Numbered from the stretch's first letter, positions 1-9,891 are shown. The stretch is DNA of 37,475 bases from Kiloniellaceae bacterium (GCA_021776175.1 JAJFGJ010000011.1:1-37475); one strand, 5' to 3'. Made by a program: numbers and translations. The notes: generated from the letters alone by a model not told the origin.

Positions 1-141
1 TCGAGAGGTTCTTCAATAAACTCAAACATTTCCGCGCCGTCGCCACACGCTACGACAAACGAGACGACAACTATCTCGCTTCCGTTAAACTTGCTTCACT
101 GCGAATATGGATTCGATTTAATGAGTCGGTGACCTAGGGCG
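1..141 (+). mobile_element. IS5-family insertion sequence, 3' end (left copy)
   Basis: These 141 bases are the exact reverse complement of bases 37335-37475. They hold the last 44 codons of a transposase and the few bases behind its stop codon, so this is the right end of an insertion sequence whose body lies beyond the window. The match ends at base 141, which places the element boundary there or a base or two before it. The transposase stop (135-137) sits almost on the element tip, as is common in compact IS5-group elements. The family call rests on the encoded protein tail. Confidence 0.85.
3..137 (+). CDS. IS5-family transposase, C-terminal fragment
   Basis: An open frame enters from the window edge and gives 44 residues before a TAG at 135-137. 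It contains the phrases FFNKLKHFR, VATRYDKR and ASLRIWIRF, the conserved C-terminal stretch of DDE transposases of the IS5 family (IS427/IS1031-like subgroup). In that family this region follows the last catalytic glutamate; the D, D and E residues themselves are not in the window. The fragment is cut by the end of the sequence, so truncation is probably technical rather than biological. It ends convergently on glnE, overlapping that gene's stop by three bases on the opposite strand. Confidence 0.8.
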   Translation, partial: ERFFNKLKHFRAVATRYDKRDDNYLASVKLASLRIWIRFNESVT

Positions 142-3124
142 ACTGGCCGGATTGCGTGGCGTCTTGGCCGAGGGCTTGGGCCGGTTCTTCGATCATCTCG
201 ATGAAGAGGGCGTGGATGCGCCGCGCCGTCGATTCCAGGGCCGCGCGCAGGGTCGCGAAATCCGCCATGGCGGCGGCGCGCGCGAGGGACGATTGCAAGG
301 CCGGGGTTCCGGTGTCGGCGTCGAAGGCGGGCGTGGCGACCAGGCGCAACATGCCTTGAACCTGCCGCATGAGCCGGGTCGCCTCGATCAAGGTTCGGGC
401 CCTTTCCGGGTCGAGTAAACCGGCTTCGGCCAGCTTGGCGAAGGCGCTCTGGGTCGAGGCGTCTATGATGTCGGCACCGTCCTGGGCGTGACGCAGAATC
501 AGATACTCCGCCAGGAATTCCAGGTCCATCAGGCCGCCGCGCAGGTACTTCACGCTCCAAAGGCTATCGGCGGGATGTTCCTTCGCGACCCGCGCGCGCA
601 TTCGCGCGACATCGCGCAGCAGGTCATCGCGGTCGCGGGGCGCGCGAAGTATGTCGTCTATGGCGGCCTCGATGCGGGCGCTTAGATCCGGGTCGCCGGT
701 CACCACGCGCGCGCGGGTCAGGGCCATGTGCTCCCAGGTCCAGGCGTCCCGGTCGTAGTAGCGCCGCCAGGCGGTCAGCGTCGAAGCCACGGGTCCCTTG
801 CTTCCCGAAGGACGCAGGCGCATGTCGATCTCGTAAAGCCGGCCTTCCGGGGTCAAGGAACTCAGCGCCCCGATGATGCGTTGCGACAGGCGGCCGAAAT
901 ACTGCGCGGGGTCGAGCGGCTTGGGGCCGTCCGAGAGCGCCGCATCTTTCCCCGCGTCATAGATAAAAACCAGATCGAGGTCCGAGGCCACGGTCATCTC
1001 GCGCGCGCCCAGCTTGCCCATGGCGACAACGGCCAGTCCCTGACCTTCGATTTGACCGTGCGGGCGGGCGAACTCCTGCCGCACGGGCGCGGCCAGGCCG
1101 TGCAGCAAGGTGTCGGCGATATCGCTCAACGCGCGGCCCGATTCATCGATATCGCCGATATGGCGCAGGATATGAACGCCGGCTTGAAAGCGCCGGTCAT
1201 TGGCCCAGCGGCGCGCCAGATCGAGGACATCCTGGAAGTCCCGCGCTTGGCCGAGAGCGACCGAGAGTTCGTGCGCGAGCGCCTCTGGCCGTGGGATCGG
1301 ATCGAAGAAATCTGGCGAGAGAACGGCTTCGAGCAAGGCCGGGTTGCGGCTGAGGCGCTCGGCCAGGCCCGGCGCCCCGCCCATGATCTCGGCCAGCATA
1401 TCGAGCAGTCCGGGGTTGGCGTGGAGCAGGGAAAACAGTTGCACCCCGGCGGGCAGTCCGGCCAGGAACTCGTCGAATTTGATCAGGGCGATGTCGGGCT
1501 GGGTGGTATTGCCCAGCGCTTGCAGCAGGGCCGGCATCAACTCGGTCAGCAGTTGCCGGGCGCGGGTCGAGCGCGTCGCCCGGTACCGCCCGTGATGCCA
1601 AGCGCGCACCAGGTTGAAGACCTTGACGCCATCGCCAAAGCCCAGGACCGCGAGGGTGTCCAAGGTTCCCGGCTCGGGCTCGCCGCCGGTGAAAACCAGA
1701 TTGCCGGTGGTCGAGAGGCCGGGGGACTCCTCGAACAATCCGGCGTAGTGATCCTCGACCGTGCCCAAGACGGCCAGGAGGTCATCGCGAAAAGCTTGAG
1801 CGCTTTCCTTGCCCATGAAGGCGGCCAGGCGCGCCAGCCCCGGTTCGTCCTTGGGTAAATTCTGGGTCTGTTGATCTTCGACCATCTGCAAGCGGTGTTC
1901 CAGCTTGCGCAGATAGCGGTAGGCGGTCTTCAATTCCGACGCGGTTCGCGGGGGGAAGTGGCCGGCGGCGGCCAGGGCGTCCAGCGCTTCCTCGGTGCGC
2001 GGCCCGCGCAAGGATGGGTCGCGCCCGCCCCAGATCAGTTGCTGGGTTTGGGCGTAGAGCTCGATTTCCCGGATTCCGCCCCGGCCCAGCTTGATGTTAT
2101 GGCCCAGGACCGCGATCTTGGCGCCGCCCCGGTGAGCGTGGATCTGGCGTTTGATCGAGTGGATGTCCTGGATCGCCCAGAAATCCAGGTTCTTGCGCCA
2201 CACGAAGGGGCGCAGTTCGGCCAGGAACTCCAGGCCCAAGTCCAGATCGCCGGCGACCGGGCGGGCCTTGATCATGGCCGCGCGCTCCCAGTTCTGGCCC
2301 AGGCTTTCGTAGTAGGTCATGGCGGTGTTGTAGGTCATGGCGATCGGCATGGCACCGGGATCGGGCCGCAAACGCAGATCGGTGCGGAAGACGTAGCCCT
2401 CGGCCGTTCGATCCTCCAGTATACGGACCAAGTCCCGGGTCAGGCGGACGAAGCCTTCGGGCGCGCCCCGTGGCCCTCGATAACGCGCCTTGCCGGGATC
2501 GTAGAGAACGATGAGATCGATATCGGAGGAATAGTTGAGCTCCTTGGCGCCAAGCTTGCCCATGCCCAGGATAACAAAGCCGCAATCGCGTTCCGGGTCG
2601 CCGTCGTGGGCCAGTTCCAGCTCGCCGCGCGCGGCGGCCTGGCGCAACAAATGGGCCAGAGCGGCGGAAACCGCCCGCTCGGCGAAGTCCGACAAGGCGG
2701 CAAGCTGTTGGGACAAGGACCAATGTCCCGTAAGGTCCGCGACCGCGATGGCCAGGGCGGCTCTTTGGCGCGCACGGCGCAATCCGGCCATCACTTGTCC
2801 GCGATCGTCTTCTTTCGCCAGTTCCTCCTTGAGGTGTTTGGCGACTTCGCCTAGGACCTCGCTCGGGCCCAGCGTGAGGAGGCGCACGCTATAGCTAAGA
2901 TCGAGCAGGATGCAGTGAGTCAGAAAGGGGCTATGGCCGAAAATCGCCGCGAGCAGACACCGGCCATCCGGATCGCGGGCCAGGGATTTGGCGGCGGCGG
3001 CCAGTTCGGGCGACGTGCACCGGCTCGCCTTTTCGTCCCACTCGCTCAGGGCGCGCTCAGCGTGCCGCGCGTCGCCGGCCGCCGGCAGGTCTTCCTTTGA
3101 CGCGCGAAAATACAGATCGGTCAT
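134..3124 (-). CDS. glnE: Bifunctional glutamine synthetase adenylyltransferase/deadenylase GlnE
   Basis: GlnE adds AMP to glutamine synthetase and removes it again in response to PII proteins and glutamine, setting ammonia assimilation activity in the cytoplasm. The ATG at 3122-3124 gives 996 residues, usual for the family; an upstream in-frame start at 3175 would add 17 residues with no family character. Two nucleotidyltransferase domains are visible: the N-terminal one with GMGKLGAKELNYSSDIDLI near residue 188 and the C-terminal one with AMGKLGAREMTVASDLDLV near residue 701, each with the paired aspartates that bind metal. Oddly, the stop codon (134-136), the last proline codon and part of the serine codon before it lie inside the 141-base IS end, so the extreme tail is set by the insertion. 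The core appears complete, ending around ALFIEMIEEP. Confidence 0.95.
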   Translation of the reverse strand: MTDLYFRASKEDLPAAGDARHAERALSEWDEKASRCTSPELAAAAKSLARDPDGRCLLAAIFGHSPFLTHCILLDLSYSVRLLTLGPSEVLGEVAKHLKEELAKEDDRGQVMAGLRRARQRAALAIAVADLTGHWSLSQQLAALSDFAERAVSAALAHLLRQAAARGELELAHDGDPERDCGFVILGMGKLGAKELNYSSDIDLIVLYDPGKARYRGPRGAPEGFVRLTRDLVRILEDRTAEGYVFRTDLRLRPDPGAMPIAMTYNTAMTYYESLGQNWERAAMIKARPVAGDLDLGLEFLAELRPFVWRKNLDFWAIQDIHSIKRQIHAHRGGAKIAVLGHNIKLGRGGIREIELYAQTQQLIWGGRDPSLRGPRTEEALDALAAAGHFPPRTASELKTAYRYLRKLEHRLQMVEDQQTQNLPKDEPGLARLAAFMGKESAQAFRDDLLAVLGTVEDHYAGLFEESPGLSTTGNLVFTGGEPEPGTLDTLAVLGFGDGVKVFNLVRAWHHGRYRATRSTRARQLLTELMPALLQALGNTTQPDIALIKFDEFLAGLPAGVQLFSLLHANPGLLDMLAEIMGGAPGLAERLSRNPALLEAVLSPDFFDPIPRPEALAHELSVALGQARDFQDVLDLARRWANDRRFQAGVHILRHIGDIDESGRALSDIADTLLHGLAAPVRQEFARPHGQIEGQGLAVVAMGKLGAREMTVASDLDLVFIYDAGKDAALSDGPKPLDPAQYFGRLSQRIIGALSSLTPEGRLYEIDMRLRPSGSKGPVASTLTAWRRYYDRDAWTWEHMALTRARVVTGDPDLSARIEAAIDDILRAPRDRDDLLRDVARMRARVAKEHPADSLWSVKYLRGGLMDLEFLAEYLILRHAQDGADIIDASTQSAFAKLAEAGLLDPERARTLIEATRLMRQVQGMLRLVATPAFDADTGTPALQSSLARAAAMADFATLRAALESTARRIHALFIEMIEEPAQALGQDATQSGQSP

Positions 3125-3218
3125 TCCGGCTCGCTCAATTTTCGGCACACTGCGAGAGGGCCGCGCCGGGGTCAAGGGCGCCGCGGCCAGGCCTCGGCCT
3201 TAGCTTGGGCCGCCCGTC

Positions 3219-6200
3219 ATGATCCATAGAAGCGCCGTCATCGCCACGGAGGTCGCCGCCGGCATGTTGGCCGTCATGGCCCTGCTGGTGGGATTGGCAT
3301 TCTGGCGCCTGACCGCGGGGCCCGTCGACTTGGATTTTCTGACCCCGGAGATCGAAGCCGCGTTGTCAATTCCAGGAAAGGGTTTCGAGGTTCGAATCGG
3401 CAGGACCCAACTCACATGGGGAGGATTGAACCGTACCGTCGATCTGCATACGCGCCAGGTGCGAGTGCTGGGCGGCGATGGCGAGGTCATGGCCGCCCTG
3501 CCCGATGTCGTGCTCCGGCTCAGCTTGCGGGCGCTGGTTCAAGGGACCATAGCGCCGACCCTGGTGGAAATCATCGGCGCGCGGGTGGCCCTCTCACGGC
3601 TTCAGGATGGTAGTTTTCAATTCGGACCCTGGGAAGAAACCAAGGCGGTAAGCGATAGCGAGAGCTCGCTTGAAGGCGATTTCTCACGCTTGGTGCCCAG
3701 GATGTTGGCGCGGCTTCTGGGCCAGCCGACACCCGGCGACCCGTGGAGTTTTCTGCGCGCGGTGCGTATCGCCGGCGGCAGCGCCGCCATTAACGACCGC
3801 AAGCTTGGCTCCGTGTGGTCCGCGCCCTATGCCGATATCGAACTGCGCCGGGACGAGGACGGCTTGTCTGGCGATCTTTCCCTAAAAGTCGATCTTGGCG
3901 AACGGCAAGCGGACATCTTCGTTCTACTCGACTATTCCAAGGTGGCGGAGCAAATCGACCTGACGGCCAGGTTTTCGGATGTGATTCCAAAGGCGGCCGT
4001 TTCCTTGGTGCCCGGACTGACCGCGGTCGGTGGATTGACCATGCCCCTGGCCGGGTCGGTTTCGGCGTCGATGGGCGAGGACGGCTCCTTGATAGAATTC
4101 GATTTCGATATTCAAGGCGGCGCCGGTCAATTCGACCATGAAGACTTCCTTGCCGCGCCGGTGCCGGTCAGGTCGCTTCGCGTGGCGGGGTCGCTGGCGG
4201 CGTCGGACCGGCGTATAACCTTGGAAAACGCCGTCATCGAGATCGGCGGCGATCGCGAACCTGGACCGCGCGTGACCTTATTGGGTGCCATAACCAGCGC
4301 CGCCCACGGGTTTCGCGGTGACCTGGAAGTTAGCGCCCAGGCCATGGTCGAGGACATCGCCATGGCGGACCTGAAACTGTATTGGCCGCTCGATGTCGCC
4401 ACGGGCCCGCGCGACTGGGTTCTTGAAAACGTCGACCGGGGAACAGCGCGTAAGGCGACACTTAAGACCTCCTTCACCGCTCCCGACGGCGACTTCTCGG
4501 CCGCCGACTTGCATGAACTTGGCGGCACCCTCGATTACGACGATATCGCCGTTCATTTTCTGCGCCCCATGCCGCCGGTGACCGGCATCTCGGGCCATGC
4601 CGATTTCGATGAGGACCGCATTACCTTTCACCCCAAGGGAGGGCGCTTGGGCGCGCTTGAAATTCAAGAAGCGTCGATCGAAATCACCGGCCTGAAACGC
4701 GCGGATGAGATCATGGCCATCGAAATCGCGGTGGTCGGCCCGTTGCGGGACACCTTGGACTTGCTCGATCACGATCGCCTGAAACTGATCCGCAAGCTGG
4801 ATATGGAGGCCGACTCCATACAGGGTTTGCTGGCGACGCGGGTGGGGTTCAATTTTCCACTGCTTAAGAATTTAGGCTTCGACAACATTGAAGTCGCGGC
4901 GGCGGCGAACCTGGCCCAGGTTGCCGCCAAGGGTTTGCTGTTCGGCCAGGACGTGACCGACGGCACCTTGAAGCTGACGCTGGATAAAACCGGTATGATT
5001 CTAAGCGGCCCCGTTACTTTTGCCGGTATCGGCATGGACATGACTTGGTCCGAGGACTTCCGCGAAAACGTGGCGGTGTCGACGCGGGTCGAAGCAACGG
5101 CGCGACAAATCGGCGCGAAAGAGCGCGCCGCCTTGGGAATCGATCTCGGCTCCTATTTGACGGGGCCCTTGTCGGCCCACGTCATCGCCAGCCGTAGCAG
5201 CGGGGAAGACACCGTTATCGAGGCGGAGCTCGACCTGCGCGACGCGCGAATAGAAGTGATTCCCGTGCCATGGGAAAAACCGGCCGGAGTTGAAGGGTCG
5301 GCCAAACTGACACTGGAGCTAGTGGACGACCGGCTCCGGCGCATCGCTAAGTTCGACATCGAATCCAGTGTCGTGCGTGCCCGGGGGGCGGCGGAATTCG
5401 ACGAAGCCGGCAAGACCCTCGACAAGATATCTTTTAGCGATCTGGCGTTCGGCGCGACCTCGTTAAGCGGCGTCGATCTTGACCTGACGCGCAAGGAGAT
5501 TGGGGTTCGTATTCAAGGCGGCGTGCTGGATGCCACGCCGTGGCTCGCGGACGAGCCGGAGCCGGGGGACCGGGATGTTTCCGGCCCACCCGCGCCAGGT
5601 GAGGCGCGGTTCACGCCCTTGCGTTTTTCGGCGCAGAATCTCGACGCCGTGATCTTCGGTCCCGACCGCTATCTGGAGCAAGTGACCATCGATGTCGCGC
5701 GCGGCGCGCTGGGCTGGGAAAAAGCTTCGATGAGAGGATCCGTGCCCAGGGAGTTATGGCACGCGGAAAAAAGCAAAAGCGGAACCGATCTGTCGGGCAA
5801 GGTTCCAAAGGCAATCGCGCTCGACTACGGTCCCGGCGATGACGGCGGAAAGCGTCTGTCGATCACCTCCGAGGACATGGGCGCGGTGCTTCGCGCGCTC
5901 GATATCGCCGATACCATCAACGGCGGGCGCCTGGAGATTACCGGATCGAGCGACGGTCCCTTGCCCGGAGCCAAGTTGAACGGGCGCATAGAAGGCCATG
6001 ACTATGTTTTGGCCGGCGCACCGAACATGGCGCGCCTGCTCAGCCTCGCGTCGCTGACCGGCGCCAACGACCTGCTGGGCGGCGAAGGAATCGCTTTCCG
6101 GCGTTTGGTCGGTGATTTCACTTTGGAAAATGGGATCGTGAGCACGGACCTGATGCGTGCATACGGCCCGTCCCTCGGTTTGACCGCGAAGGGGTCGCTC

Positions 6201-6482
6201 GATTTCGAGCGCGATGAAACGTCGATTCAAGGCACCATCGTGCCGGCCTACACGGTCAACCGAATCCTTGGCGAGATACCCTTGCTCGGGCCCTTGCTGA
6301 CGGGTGGCGAAGGCGAAGGCGTTTTCGCCGCCACCTACAAGGCGACCGGACCGATCGGCGAACCCGAGGTCAGCGTCAACTCCCTGGCTGCCCTGGCCCC
6401 GGGTTTTCTGCGCAACCTATTCAGCGGCAGCAATATCCCCGACGGCGAGAAGAGGGCCTTGCCCGAGCGTGTGGAACCGTAG
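3219..6482 (+). CDS. DUF3971/AsmA-like C-terminal domain envelope protein (YhdP type)
   Basis: This 1087-residue protein has one membrane anchor (about residues 10-30) followed by a long periplasmic beta-rich region. Its last 250 residues match the AsmA_2 pattern: GGEGIAFRRLVGDFTLENG, then a YGPSLGLTAKG stretch, VPAYTVNRILGEIPLLGPLL, and a final APGFLRNLFSG. YhdP, TamB and AsmA relatives are bridge-like proteins that move phospholipid between inner and outer membranes; that role here is inferred from family. It starts 94 bases from glnE in the opposite direction and ends 5 bases from the convergent tyrS stop. The neighbourhood glnE / DUF3971 / tyrS is common in Alphaproteobacteria. The product is often annotated only as DUF3971-containing. 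Confidence 0.85.
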   Translation: MIHRSAVIATEVAAGMLAVMALLVGLAFWRLTAGPVDLDFLTPEIEAALSIPGKGFEVRIGRTQLTWGGLNRTVDLHTRQVRVLGGDGEVMAALPDVVLRLSLRALVQGTIAPTLVEIIGARVALSRLQDGSFQFGPWEETKAVSDSESSLEGDFSRLVPRMLARLLGQPTPGDPWSFLRAVRIAGGSAAINDRKLGSVWSAPYADIELRRDEDGLSGDLSLKVDLGERQADIFVLLDYSKVAEQIDLTARFSDVIPKAAVSLVPGLTAVGGLTMPLAGSVSASMGEDGSLIEFDFDIQGGAGQFDHEDFLAAPVPVRSLRVAGSLAASDRRITLENAVIEIGGDREPGPRVTLLGAITSAAHGFRGDLEVSAQAMVEDIAMADLKLYWPLDVATGPRDWVLENVDRGTARKATLKTSFTAPDGDFSAADLHELGGTLDYDDIAVHFLRPMPPVTGISGHADFDEDRITFHPKGGRLGALEIQEASIEITGLKRADEIMAIEIAVVGPLRDTLDLLDHDRLKLIRKLDMEADSIQGLLATRVGFNFPLLKNLGFDNIEVAAAANLAQVAAKGLLFGQDVTDGTLKLTLDKTGMILSGPVTFAGIGMDMTWSEDFRENVAVSTRVEATARQIGAKERAALGIDLGSYLTGPLSAHVIASRSSGEDTVIEAELDLRDARIEVIPVPWEKPAGVEGSAKLTLELVDDRLRRIAKFDIESSVVRARGAAEFDEAGKTLDKISFSDLAFGATSLSGVDLDLTRKEIGVRIQGGVLDATPWLADEPEPGDRDVSGPPAPGEARFTPLRFSAQNLDAVIFGPDRYLEQVTIDVARGALGWEKASMRGSVPRELWHAEKSKSGTDLSGKVPKAIALDYGPGDDGGKRLSITSEDMGAVLRALDIADTINGGRLEITGSSDGPLPGAKLNGRIEGHDYVLAGAPNMARLLSLASLTGANDLLGGEGIAFRRLVGDFTLENGIVSTDLMRAYGPSLGLTAKGSLDFERDETSIQGTIVPAYTVNRILGEIPLLGPLLTGGEGEGVFAATYKATGPIGEPEVSVNSLAALAPGFLRNLFSGSNIPDGEKRALPERVEP

Positions 6483-6487
6483 CGATC

Positions 6488-7741
6488 TTAGGACCGCACC
6501 CTGACCAAGGCGTGGCGCTTCTTGCCGGCGGAAAGTTTGATCGCGCCTTGGTCGGAAAGGTCTTCTAGCCCGACCGTTTGGGAATCGCCTTGGATCGCGG
6601 CATCGTTGACGCGTGCGCCGCCGCCCTTGATCAGCCGCCGGGCCTCGCCGTTACTGGCGGTCAGGCCGGCCATGCGAAACAGTTCGTAAGCGGGGATACC
6701 CTCGGCGAGACGCGCCCGGGGAACTTCGATGCTCGGCAGCTCGGCGCCGAGGCGCCCTTCCTCGAAGGTTTCGCGCGCGGTTTCCGCCGCCGCCTTGGCC
6801 GCTTCCTCGCCGTGGCACATCTTGGTCGCCTCGTCGGCCAGGATCTTCTTGGCATCGTTGATGCCGGCGTCCTTCAGGTTCTCCAATCGCTTGATCTCGT
6901 CTAGCGGCAGGTCCGTGAACAGGCGCAGGAAGCGCCCGACATCGGCATCGTCCGTGTTACGCCAGTATTGCCAGTAGTCGTAGGGCGCTACGCGGTCCTC
7001 GTTCAGCCACACCGCGCCGGCTGCCGTCTTGCCCATCTTGGCGCCGCTGGCGGTGGTGATGAGCGGCGTGGTCAGCCCGAAAAGCGCCGTCTGATCGGTC
7101 CGGCGCGCCAGCTCCACCCCATTGACGATGTTGCCCCACTGGTCCGATCCGCCCATCTGAAGGATGCAACCGTGGCGCCGGTTCAGCTCCAGGAAGTCGT
7201 AGGCCTGCAGCACCATATAATTGAATTCGATGAAGGTCAGCGACTGCTCGCGGTCGAGGCGCAGCTTGACCGAATCGAAGGTCAACATGCGGTTGACCGA
7301 AAAATGGCGGCCATAGTCGCGCAGGAAACCGACGTAGTTGAGCTTGTCCAGCCAGTCGGCGTTGTTGACCATGACGGCATCGCCCGGCCCCTCGCCGAAG
7401 CTCAGGAATTGCGCAAAGACACGCTTGATCCCGGCCATGTTACTGGCGATCTTTTCGTCGTCCAGAAAGCCGCGGGTTTCGTCGCGGCCGGAGGGGTCCC
7501 CGACCTTGGTGGTCCCGCCGCCCATGAGGACGATCGGCTTGTGGCCGCACTTTTGCAGCCAGCGCAGCATCATGATCGGCACCAGGCTGCCGACATGCAG
7601 CGAGTCCGCCGTGCAGTCGAAACCGATGTAGGCGACGATGGGTTGCGCCGACATCGCGCCGTCCAAAGCCTCCTGGTCGGTGCCCTGGTGGATAAAGCCG
7701 CGCCACGTCATCTCGCGCAAGAAGTCGGAGCGAGGCTCCAT
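6488..7741 (-). CDS. tyrS: Tyrosyl-tRNA synthetase
   Basis: TyrS charges tRNA-Tyr with tyrosine in the cytoplasm. The class I signatures are visible: an HIGH-like HVGS near residue 49 and a KMSKS-like KMGKT near residue 235, with the tyrosine-pocket phrase [10 protein letters not shown] just before the first and GGSDQWGN between them. The C-terminus (about 350-410) has the S4 RNA-binding fold, including [21 protein letters not shown]. Two nearby ATGs, at 7747 and 7741, are possible; a GGGAG ribosome site nine bases before the second favours 7741 and 417 residues. The gene converges on the AsmA-like gene and diverges from anmK. Confidence 0.97.
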   Translation of the reverse strand: MEPRSDFLREMTWRGFIHQGTDQEALDGAMSAQPIVAYIGFDCTADSLHVGSLVPIMMLRWLQKCGHKPIVLMGGGTTKVGDPSGRDETRGFLDDEKIASNMAGIKRVFAQFLSFGEGPGDAVMVNNADWLDKLNYVGFLRDYGRHFSVNRMLTFDSVKLRLDREQSLTFIEFNYMVLQAYDFLELNRRHGCILQMGGSDQWGNIVNGVELARRTDQTALFGLTTPLITTASGAKMGKTAAGAVWLNEDRVAPYDYWQYWRNTDDADVGRFLRLFTDLPLDEIKRLENLKDAGINDAKKILADEATKMCHGEEAAKAAAETARETFEEGRLGAELPSIEVPRARLAEGIPAYELFRMAGLTASNGEARRLIKGGGARVNDAAIQGDSQTVGLEDLSDQGAIKLSAGKKRHALVRVRS

Positions 7742-7868
7742 GGTCATGGGCTCCCATTGTTCGCGGTTGGGGCCGATACGGCAGGGCGCAAGTCCGGCTT
7801 GCCGCAGGCAGGCGGATTTATCACAATCGGCGGCGCTTCACAAACCAACCGCCCCGGTACAGGACATC

Positions 7869-8966
7869 ATGGCTAGAGCCCGCCTTCGCCTCGCCCTCGG
7901 CCTCATGAGCGGGACTTCGCTCGATGGCATGGATGCCGCCCTCATGGTTAGCGATGGGCGCGCCGCCGTGGAACCTGGGCCGTCGCTTACTTTACCCTAC
8001 GACAATGATTTCCGGGCCCGGTTGCGCGCCGTCCTGGGCGGCAAGGGCGAGGTGGCGGCGGTCGAGCGTGAGTTGACCCTGCGCCACGCACGTCTGGTGA
8101 AGGACCTCCTGGCTCAGGCGGGCCGGCGCGCGGAGGAGGTCGCGGTCATCGGTTTCCACGGCCACACCATCCTGCACGAACCGGACCGGCATCGAACCTG
8201 GCAGATCGGGGACGGGGCCTTGCTCGCGGCCGAGACTGGGATCGACGTCGTGAACGACCTGCGTGGGCGCGATATGGCCGGGGGCGGGCAGGGCGCGCCC
8301 CTGGCGCCGCTTTATCACGCCGCCTTGGCCGCCAAGCTGGATAAGCCCCTGGCCGTGCTCAATCTGGGCGGGGTTGGCAATCTGACTTGGATCGGCGCGG
8401 GCGAGGACGAGATCCTGGCTTTCGATACCGGGCCGGGCAATGCCCTGATCGACGATTGGGTCTCGCGCCGCACCGGCCAAACCCGCGATGAGGGCGGGGC
8501 TTTGGCCCAAGCCGGCACGGCCGATGAAACGGCCTTGGCGCGCCTGCTCGATAACAGCTATTTCGCCCAAAAACCGCCCAAGTCTCTCGACCGCGACGCT
8601 TTCGATGTGGGGCCGCTGGCGGAACTCGATCTGGCCGGCGGCGCCGCCACCCTGACCGCCTTTACCGCCGCGTCCGTGGCGGCGGCGGTGCCCCACTTGC
8701 CGCAAGCGCCGCGGCGCTGGCTGGTGTGCGGCGGCGGCCGCCACAACCCGGCGATCATGGCCGCCCTGGCCGCGCGCCTGGGCGTGCCGGTGGACCCGGT
8801 GGAGGCCGTCTCCTGGGATGGCGATGCCATCGAGGCCCAAGCCTTCGCCTACCTCGCCTTGCGTTCGCTGGAGGGATTGCCGCTATCCTTGCCCGGCACC
8901 ACCGGGGTCGCCAAGCCCATGACGGGCGGCGTGTTGCACCGGGTCAAGGCCACGCCAAGTGGCTGA
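7869..8966 (+). CDS. anmK: Anhydro-N-acetylmuramic acid kinase
   Basis: AnmK phosphorylates and opens 1,6-anhydro-MurNAc released from peptidoglycan, giving MurNAc-6-phosphate for cell-wall recycling. The 365-residue length is typical. Family motifs are visible: LMSGTSLDGMDAA at residues 12-24 (phosphate loop), FDTGPGNALIDDWV near residue 186, and CGGGRHNPAIM near residue 288. The open frame extends upstream to 7638, but that part overlaps the tyrS start; the ATG at 7869 begins where family similarity begins and has AGGA just upstream. The gene is divergent from tyrS, a pairing common in Alphaproteobacteria, and its stop overlaps the next gene. Confidence 0.95.
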   Translation: MARARLRLALGLMSGTSLDGMDAALMVSDGRAAVEPGPSLTLPYDNDFRARLRAVLGGKGEVAAVERELTLRHARLVKDLLAQAGRRAEEVAVIGFHGHTILHEPDRHRTWQIGDGALLAAETGIDVVNDLRGRDMAGGGQGAPLAPLYHAALAAKLDKPLAVLNLGGVGNLTWIGAGEDEILAFDTGPGNALIDDWVSRRTGQTRDEGGALAQAGTADETALARLLDNSYFAQKPPKSLDRDAFDVGPLAELDLAGGAATLTAFTAASVAAAVPHLPQAPRRWLVCGGGRHNPAIMAALAARLGVPVDPVEAVSWDGDAIEAQAFAYLALRSLEGLPLSLPGTTGVAKPMTGGVLHRVKATPSG

Positions 8967-9891
8967 GGCCGGGGCCGGGGTCGGGGCCGGGAAACCGGCT
9001 GGCGATAGGCCCTGGATGGCGGCGGGCGCCGCCGCCCTTGCCGCGTTTCTGGTCGGCGCGGGCATTGTCGCCACCCGCTTCGTCATCGACGAGACGCAGC
9101 CGGCATCGCTCGCCCTCATGCGCTATGTCATCGGATTTTCGTGTCTCCTGGTCCCGGCCGCCTTGGCGGGGCGTCCGCGTTTCGCCGGCCGGGATATCGG
9201 GCCGATCGCCGCCCTCGGCATCGTGCAGTTCGGGGTTTTGATCGCGCTTCTGAACTACGGCCTGCAAACGGTGCCTTCCGGGCGCGGATCGCTGATTTTC
9301 GCGACCTTCCCGTTCTTGACCATGATCCTCGCGGCCATGCTTGGGATTGAGAGCATGACACGGACGAAATCCCTGGGTGTCGCTCTAAGCGTGCTTGGGG
9401 TTGGGCTGGCGCTCAGTTCCAATCTGGGGCCGGCGGCGGGCGGGCGCGAGCCTTGGATCGGCCAGTTGGCCATTTTCGCCAGCGCTTTATGCGGCGCCGT
9501 GTGCAGCGTCTTCTACCGGCCCTATTTGAAGAAATACGCGGTTCTGCAGGTTAGCGCATTCGCCATGTTCGCCTCGGTGGCGTTTCTGGCGATCCCCGCC
9601 GCTCTGGAAGGTTTTTTCGATGCGGTGCCGCGCTTTAGCCCGGGCGGCTGGGCGGCCATCGCATTCATTGGGATTAGCAGCGGTGCCGGTTATTACCTGT
9701 GGCTGTGGGCGCTGGGGCACACGACACCGACGCGGGTGTCGATTTTTCTCGCCCTCAGCCCGATCGCCGCGACGGCGCTCGGCGTGATATTGCTGTCCGA
9801 GGATATTTCGGCGTCTTTTATCGCGGGCTTGGTCTGCGTCGTATTGGGGTTGCTGGCCGCACACCGCGCACCGCGCATAGCGCGGCAGTAA
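8959..9891 (+). CDS. EamA-family (DMT superfamily) transporter
   Basis: A 310-residue inner-membrane protein with about ten hydrophobic segments in two five-helix halves, the EamA duplication seen in RhaT/YdcZ-type exporters of metabolites or amino acids. Visible family features are the first-half phrase SLALMRYVIGFSCLL, the GRGSLIFATFPFLTMILA loop, and the second-half ending IFLALSPIAATALGVILLSEDIS. The GTG at 8959 overlaps the last eight bases of anmK, suggesting translational coupling. An ATG at 9016 that begins just before the first membrane helix is a credible alternative. The substrate cannot be told from the sequence; coupling to anmK might hint at a cell-wall-related compound, but that is weak. 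Confidence 0.88.
   Translation: MAEAGAGVGAGKPAGDRPWMAAGAAALAAFLVGAGIVATRFVIDETQPASLALMRYVIGFSCLLVPAALAGRPRFAGRDIGPIAALGIVQFGVLIALLNYGLQTVPSGRGSLIFATFPFLTMILAAMLGIESMTRTKSLGVALSVLGVGLALSSNLGPAAGGREPWIGQLAIFASALCGAVCSVFYRPYLKKYAVLQVSAFAMFASVAFLAIPAALEGFFDAVPRFSPGGWAAIAFIGISSGAGYYLWLWALGHTTPTRVSIFLALSPIAATALGVILLSEDISASFIAGLVCVVLGLLAAHRAPRIARQ

Noticed and set aside
728..2854. Long plus-strand open frames (376 and 327 codons) opposite glnE
   Set aside because: They are mirror frames of a strongly supported GlnE with GC-rich codon use; they contain no domain, no ribosome site and arginine/glutamine-rich composition typical of shadows.
6968..7876. 302-codon plus-strand frame opposite tyrS
   Set aside because: TyrS motifs are complete on the minus strand; this frame has no family character.
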